Source: an uncultured Acholeplasmatales bacterium | GTDB lineage: Bacteria > Bacillota_I > Bacilli_A > Acholeplasmatales > Anaeroplasmataceae | Direction of reading: 5' to 3' | Assembly (NCBI GenBank): GCA_944324805.1 | Contig: CALUXS010000003.1 | Coordinates: 1-64,000, forward strand | DNA length: 64,000 bases | Shown here: positions 62,044 through 64,000 of the stretch, one piece after another | Numbering within the stretch: the stretch's first letter is position 1 | How the letters are laid out: each line of letters begins with the position of its first letter | The notes under the pieces: generated by a model | Databases searched by the model: none | What the model was told of the DNA's origin: nothing | What the model saw: only the letters and a program-made list of their open reading frames with translations | Position numbers and translations under genes: made by a program

Positions 62044-62634
62044 TCAACTTTTCTTAATACTTACACTCATTCCATCACCAATTTCAAAGAAATTTGTAGA
62101 AAAATTTTCATTACTTTTTAAATAGTCTTTAAAATTATTTAATTTTCTAATCATAGCTCTTAAATTGCGCGAACAATTATCTAAATTTGCATTTTTTTCT
62201 GCTAAACCATGAAAAGCCAAATTATCACATATCACAATTCCGTTTTTCTTTAAAAGTGGTATGTATAAATCAAAAAACTTTTGATATGATGCTTTAGCTG
62301 CATCTATAAATAACATATCAAACTCCATATTTTCAACTAATAAAAAGGCCTCTTTAGCATCTATAAAAAGAACTTTTATTTTATCTTCTAATCCTGCCTC
62401 TTTAATGTTCTTTAAAGCTTCTTGATACATTTTTTCATCACGTTCAATTGTTACAACATTAGCACCAGCTAAAGCCATATTAATTGCCGAGTAACCTATC
62501 GCTGTGCCTATTTCTAAAATAGTTTTAACTTGATACTTTTTAATATTCTCTAATAAAAAAGAAAGACCAGCGTCCATAATAATAGGGACGTGGTTTTCTT
62601 TTGCATATTGTTTTAAATTTTCAATCAAGCTCAT
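62044..62634 (-). CDS. SAM-dependent O-methyltransferase (TrmR/YrrM-like)
   Basis: The protein (196 residues) is a class I methyltransferase of the COMT-like type. Motif I is ILEIGTAIGYSA, the second acidic residue is in VTIERDEKM, and the metal-binding Asp is in DMLFIDAAKA with CDNLAF. Bacillus YrrM (TrmR) methylates the hydroxyl of ho5U34 in tRNA, and its gene sits in the same alaS/yrrL/yrzB area, so this role is likely. I chose ATG 62634, which starts one base after the stop of the DUF1292 gene; the longer frame is the out-of-frame copy of its Cys-rich tail. Confidence 0.85.
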   Translation of the reverse strand: MSLIENLKQYAKENHVPIIMDAGLSFLLENIKKYQVKTILEIGTAIGYSAINMALAGANVVTIERDEKMYQEALKNIKEAGLEDKIKVLFIDAKEAFLLVENMEFDMLFIDAAKASYQKFFDLYIPLLKKNGIVICDNLAFHGLAEKNANLDNCSRNLRAMIRKLNNFKDYLKSNENFSTNFFEIGDGMSVSIKKS

Positions 62635-62635
62635 A

Positions 62636-63004
62636 TTATTCGCCACATGAGCAGCCACATGATTCATCATGGCAATGACATTCTTCGTCATCATCACCTT
62701 CGCAACAGCTGCAATCATGATGACATGAATCACATCCACAGCCACAAGAATCTTCTTCATGCTTGCTTAAATATGATTCTAATACCTCTTGAAGCATTTC
62801 CCACTCGGCATCATCAGTAATTGGGCTTAAAGTACCACTATTACCATCATTTTCTGTAAATCTCATTGCAGTTATTTCATCAGTATCTTCAATTTGAAAT
62901 ACTACATAATTGTGCTTAAATTCTTCTGATTGATAAGTAAATAAAATCTTACATTTTAATTCTTTACCATTTGAATCAGTTACTGTCATAAACTCGTTTT
63001 CCAT
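62636..63004 (-). CDS. DUF1292 (YrzB-like) protein with Cys/His-rich C-terminal tail
   Basis: The first 80 residues match DUF1292 (LFTYQSEEFKHNYVVFQIED, then EWEMLQEVLESY). The family is small and of unknown role, and lies between ruvX and the O-methyltransferase in many Firmicutes. The last 34 residues are unusual: 12 Cys and 4 His (87-120) in Cys-Gly-Cys and Cys-His-Cys patterns mixed with Asp and Glu. Such a tail should bind metal ions. A GGAGA site precedes the ATG. The methyltransferase start is one base from its stop. Confidence 0.88.
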   Translation of the reverse strand: MENEFMTVTDSNGKELKCKILFTYQSEEFKHNYVVFQIEDTDEITAMRFTENDGNSGTLSPITDDAEWEMLQEVLESYLSKHEEDSCGCGCDSCHHDCSCCEGDDDEECHCHDESCGCSCGE

Positions 63005-63007
63005 TTT

Positions 63008-63424
63008 TTATCTCCTTTTATCTAAATAATTTTGTAATATTACAACTGCGGCCATTTCATCTTTTTTTTCTTTACGGGTTTTGCGTTTTAAATTTCCCAT
63101 TATCATAGCCTTATCTACAATTGAAGTAGTCAATCTTTCATCGACCAAGTGAACATTAATAGGGGCTTTTTTTTCGATTTTATCCTTGAAATTAAATGAA
63201 ATTTCAGCTCTTATTCCACAATCACCATTCATATGCTTAGGTAAACCTAAAACAATTTCTTTAACATTTTCCTTTTGACAAAGATTAACTATATAATCAA
63301 CTGCCATATCATACTTATCTTCTGGAAAGCGATAGGTTTCAAGTGCTCTAGCTAGCATTCCTAATTCATCTGAAATAGCTATTCCAAGTGTTTTACTTCC
63401 TAAATCTAAACCTATAATACGCAT
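63008..63424 (-). CDS. ruvX: Holliday junction resolvase-like RuvX (YqgF)
   Basis: The 138-residue RNase H-fold protein has IIGLDLGSKTLGIAISD (first catalytic Asp), EIVLGLPKHMNG (Glu) and the C-terminal VDERLTT plus DEMAAVVIL (last Asp). It matures 16S rRNA 5' ends and was first called a Holliday junction resolvase. alaS ends with a 1-bp overlap upstream, and the DUF1292 gene follows after 3 bases: the alaS-yrrK-yrzB order of Bacillus. Confidence 0.94.
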   Translation of the reverse strand: MRIIGLDLGSKTLGIAISDELGMLARALETYRFPEDKYDMAVDYIVNLCQKENVKEIVLGLPKHMNGDCGIRAEISFNFKDKIEKKAPINVHLVDERLTTSIVDKAMIMGNLKRKTRKEKKDEMAAVVILQNYLDKRR

Positions 63425-64000
63425 TATTTTAAGTATTCCTTTACTGCTTCAAGTGCTTGTTCTAATTTAGAAGCATCCTTACCACCAGCTTGAGCTAAAT
63501 CTGGCTTTCCACCACCGCCGCCACCAGTGATTGCAGTTGCCTTTTTAATGATATCAACCGCATTATAAGGCATTTTTGCAAAACATACAAATGTAATGCT
63601 CTCATTATTACTATAAGCTAAGAATACAACATCTAGGTTATAGTTATTTGCTAATGTTTTTGCAACTTCTTTTAATAGTGACTTATCAACATCATTAACT
63701 GTAACAACAAGCTTATTATTTACAATGTAACTTTCATATTTTGTTAAGTCTTTCATTGCATTAGATTTAGTTGCTTCATTAATTTCTTTCTCAAGATTAT
63801 GCAAATCAGCTTGAACATTTGCTAAACATTTTCTTAAGGCTAGTAAGAAACGATAGCCTTTTTCTTTTGGCTCAACAAATCTTACATTATTATTAACATT
63901 GATACCCTTATCTTTTGCATCATTAGCAAGCTTTTCAGCTTTCTTTTCAAGAGTATAAATATCTTGGAATGTATTTTCTAAAGTTTCATGTAATATTTTA
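63424..64000 (-). CDS. alaS: Alanine--tRNA ligase, C-terminal part (5' end outside window)
   Basis: The open frame continues past the right edge without a stop. The 191 residues seen are the end of AlaS: a helical coiled segment (KILHETLENTFQDIYTLEKK), then the DHHA1-type domain (RKCLANVQADLHNLEKEI) and the Gly-rich end GGGGGGKPDLAQAGGKD, which is almost invariant in AlaS. The C-terminal domain helps bind and edit tRNA-Ala. The aminoacylation and editing domains are beyond the window. Confidence 0.95.
   Translation of the reverse strand, partial: KILHETLENTFQDIYTLEKKAEKLANDAKDKGINVNNNVRFVEPKEKGYRFLLALRKCLANVQADLHNLEKEINEATKSNAMKDLTKYESYIVNNKLVVTVNDVDKSLLKEVAKTLANNYNLDVVFLAYSNNESITFVCFAKMPYNAVDIIKKATAITGGGGGGKPDLAQAGGKDASKLEQALEAVKEYLK

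Noticed and set aside
62635-62760. N-terminal extension of the O-methyltransferase (42 residues, rich in Val, Met and His)
   Set aside because: It is the Cys/His-rich tail of the DUF1292 gene read in another frame. The methyltransferase start directly after the DUF1292 stop matches the family length.
1-64000. CRISPR arrays, rRNA genes, IS transposases, T-box or metabolite riboswitches
   Set aside because: I looked for regular repeats, conserved rRNA stretches, transposase motifs and T-box core sequences and found none that could be supported.

Overview
The window is a 64 kb piece of an AT-rich, low-GC Gram-positive chromosome. It reads with the standard code: TGA is used as a stop (for example at the end of dnaE) and Trp is TGG. 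Shine-Dalgarno sites are strong, and RNase Y, RicA, FakA, DnaD, a second-type DnaE, YmdB and a PlsX-Rnc block point to Bacilli. An Erysipelotrichales, RF39 or Acholeplasma-like lineage is likely, but the exact taxon cannot be fixed from these genes. Nearly all genes lie on the minus strand.

Layout. 1-2.1 kb is the end of an integrated element. It holds two small unknown genes, an Xre repressor flanked by two copies of a palindromic operator, and a tyrosine recombinase next to the 3' end of tRNA-Glu(CUC). 2.2-7.4 kb holds gltX, map, ackA, a YtxK-like methyltransferase and two tandem tRNA-Glu(UUC) copies, so glutamate tRNAs and their synthetase are clustered. 7.4-28.3 kb is the more variable part: a DUF368/PopT lipid-carrier translocase, a CBM20-like fusion protein, HAD phosphatases, a split chromate transporter with LysR, a NUDIX protein, a predicted propeller, an esterase, a TetR-controlled CrtI-like plus Fe-S reductase pair, an alginate-lyase-like protein, a ZIP transporter, tRNA-Leu, dnaE, an Ig-like surface protein, purC, an Xre/helical-repeat regulator and an ATPase.

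28.3-42.3 kb holds copA (with a CopZ-like tail that has its own start signals), pncC, MATE, nth, dnaD, rnc, plsX, an odd HPr, recG, fakA, rpmB, a CNNM/HlyC transporter and efp. 42.3-57 kb is a Bacillus-like block read on the minus strand in the order pgsA, recA, rny, ymdB, miaB, ricA, unknown membrane protein, mutS, mutL, miaA, aroK, aroQ. 57-64 kb holds rpsT, holA, comEC, comEA, a YfcE-like phosphoesterase, MarR, an O-methyltransferase, a DUF1292 protein with a Cys/His-rich tail, ruvX and the 3' part of alaS.

The backbone is ordinary housekeeping: translation, replication and repair, RNA decay, lipid synthesis and competence. The observations most worth following are: (1) the in-frame CopA-CopZ arrangement, with a near-ideal internal ribosome binding site that predicts two products from one gene; (2) a membrane-anchored, coiled-coil protein with two SAP/Rho_N-like helical motifs between mutS and ricA; (3) an HPr that keeps His15 and Ser46 but lacks Arg17; (4) the Cys/His-rich DUF1292 tail; (5) the Xre switch of the tRNA-Glu element. 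No CRISPR array, IS transposase, rRNA or recognisable riboswitch was seen.
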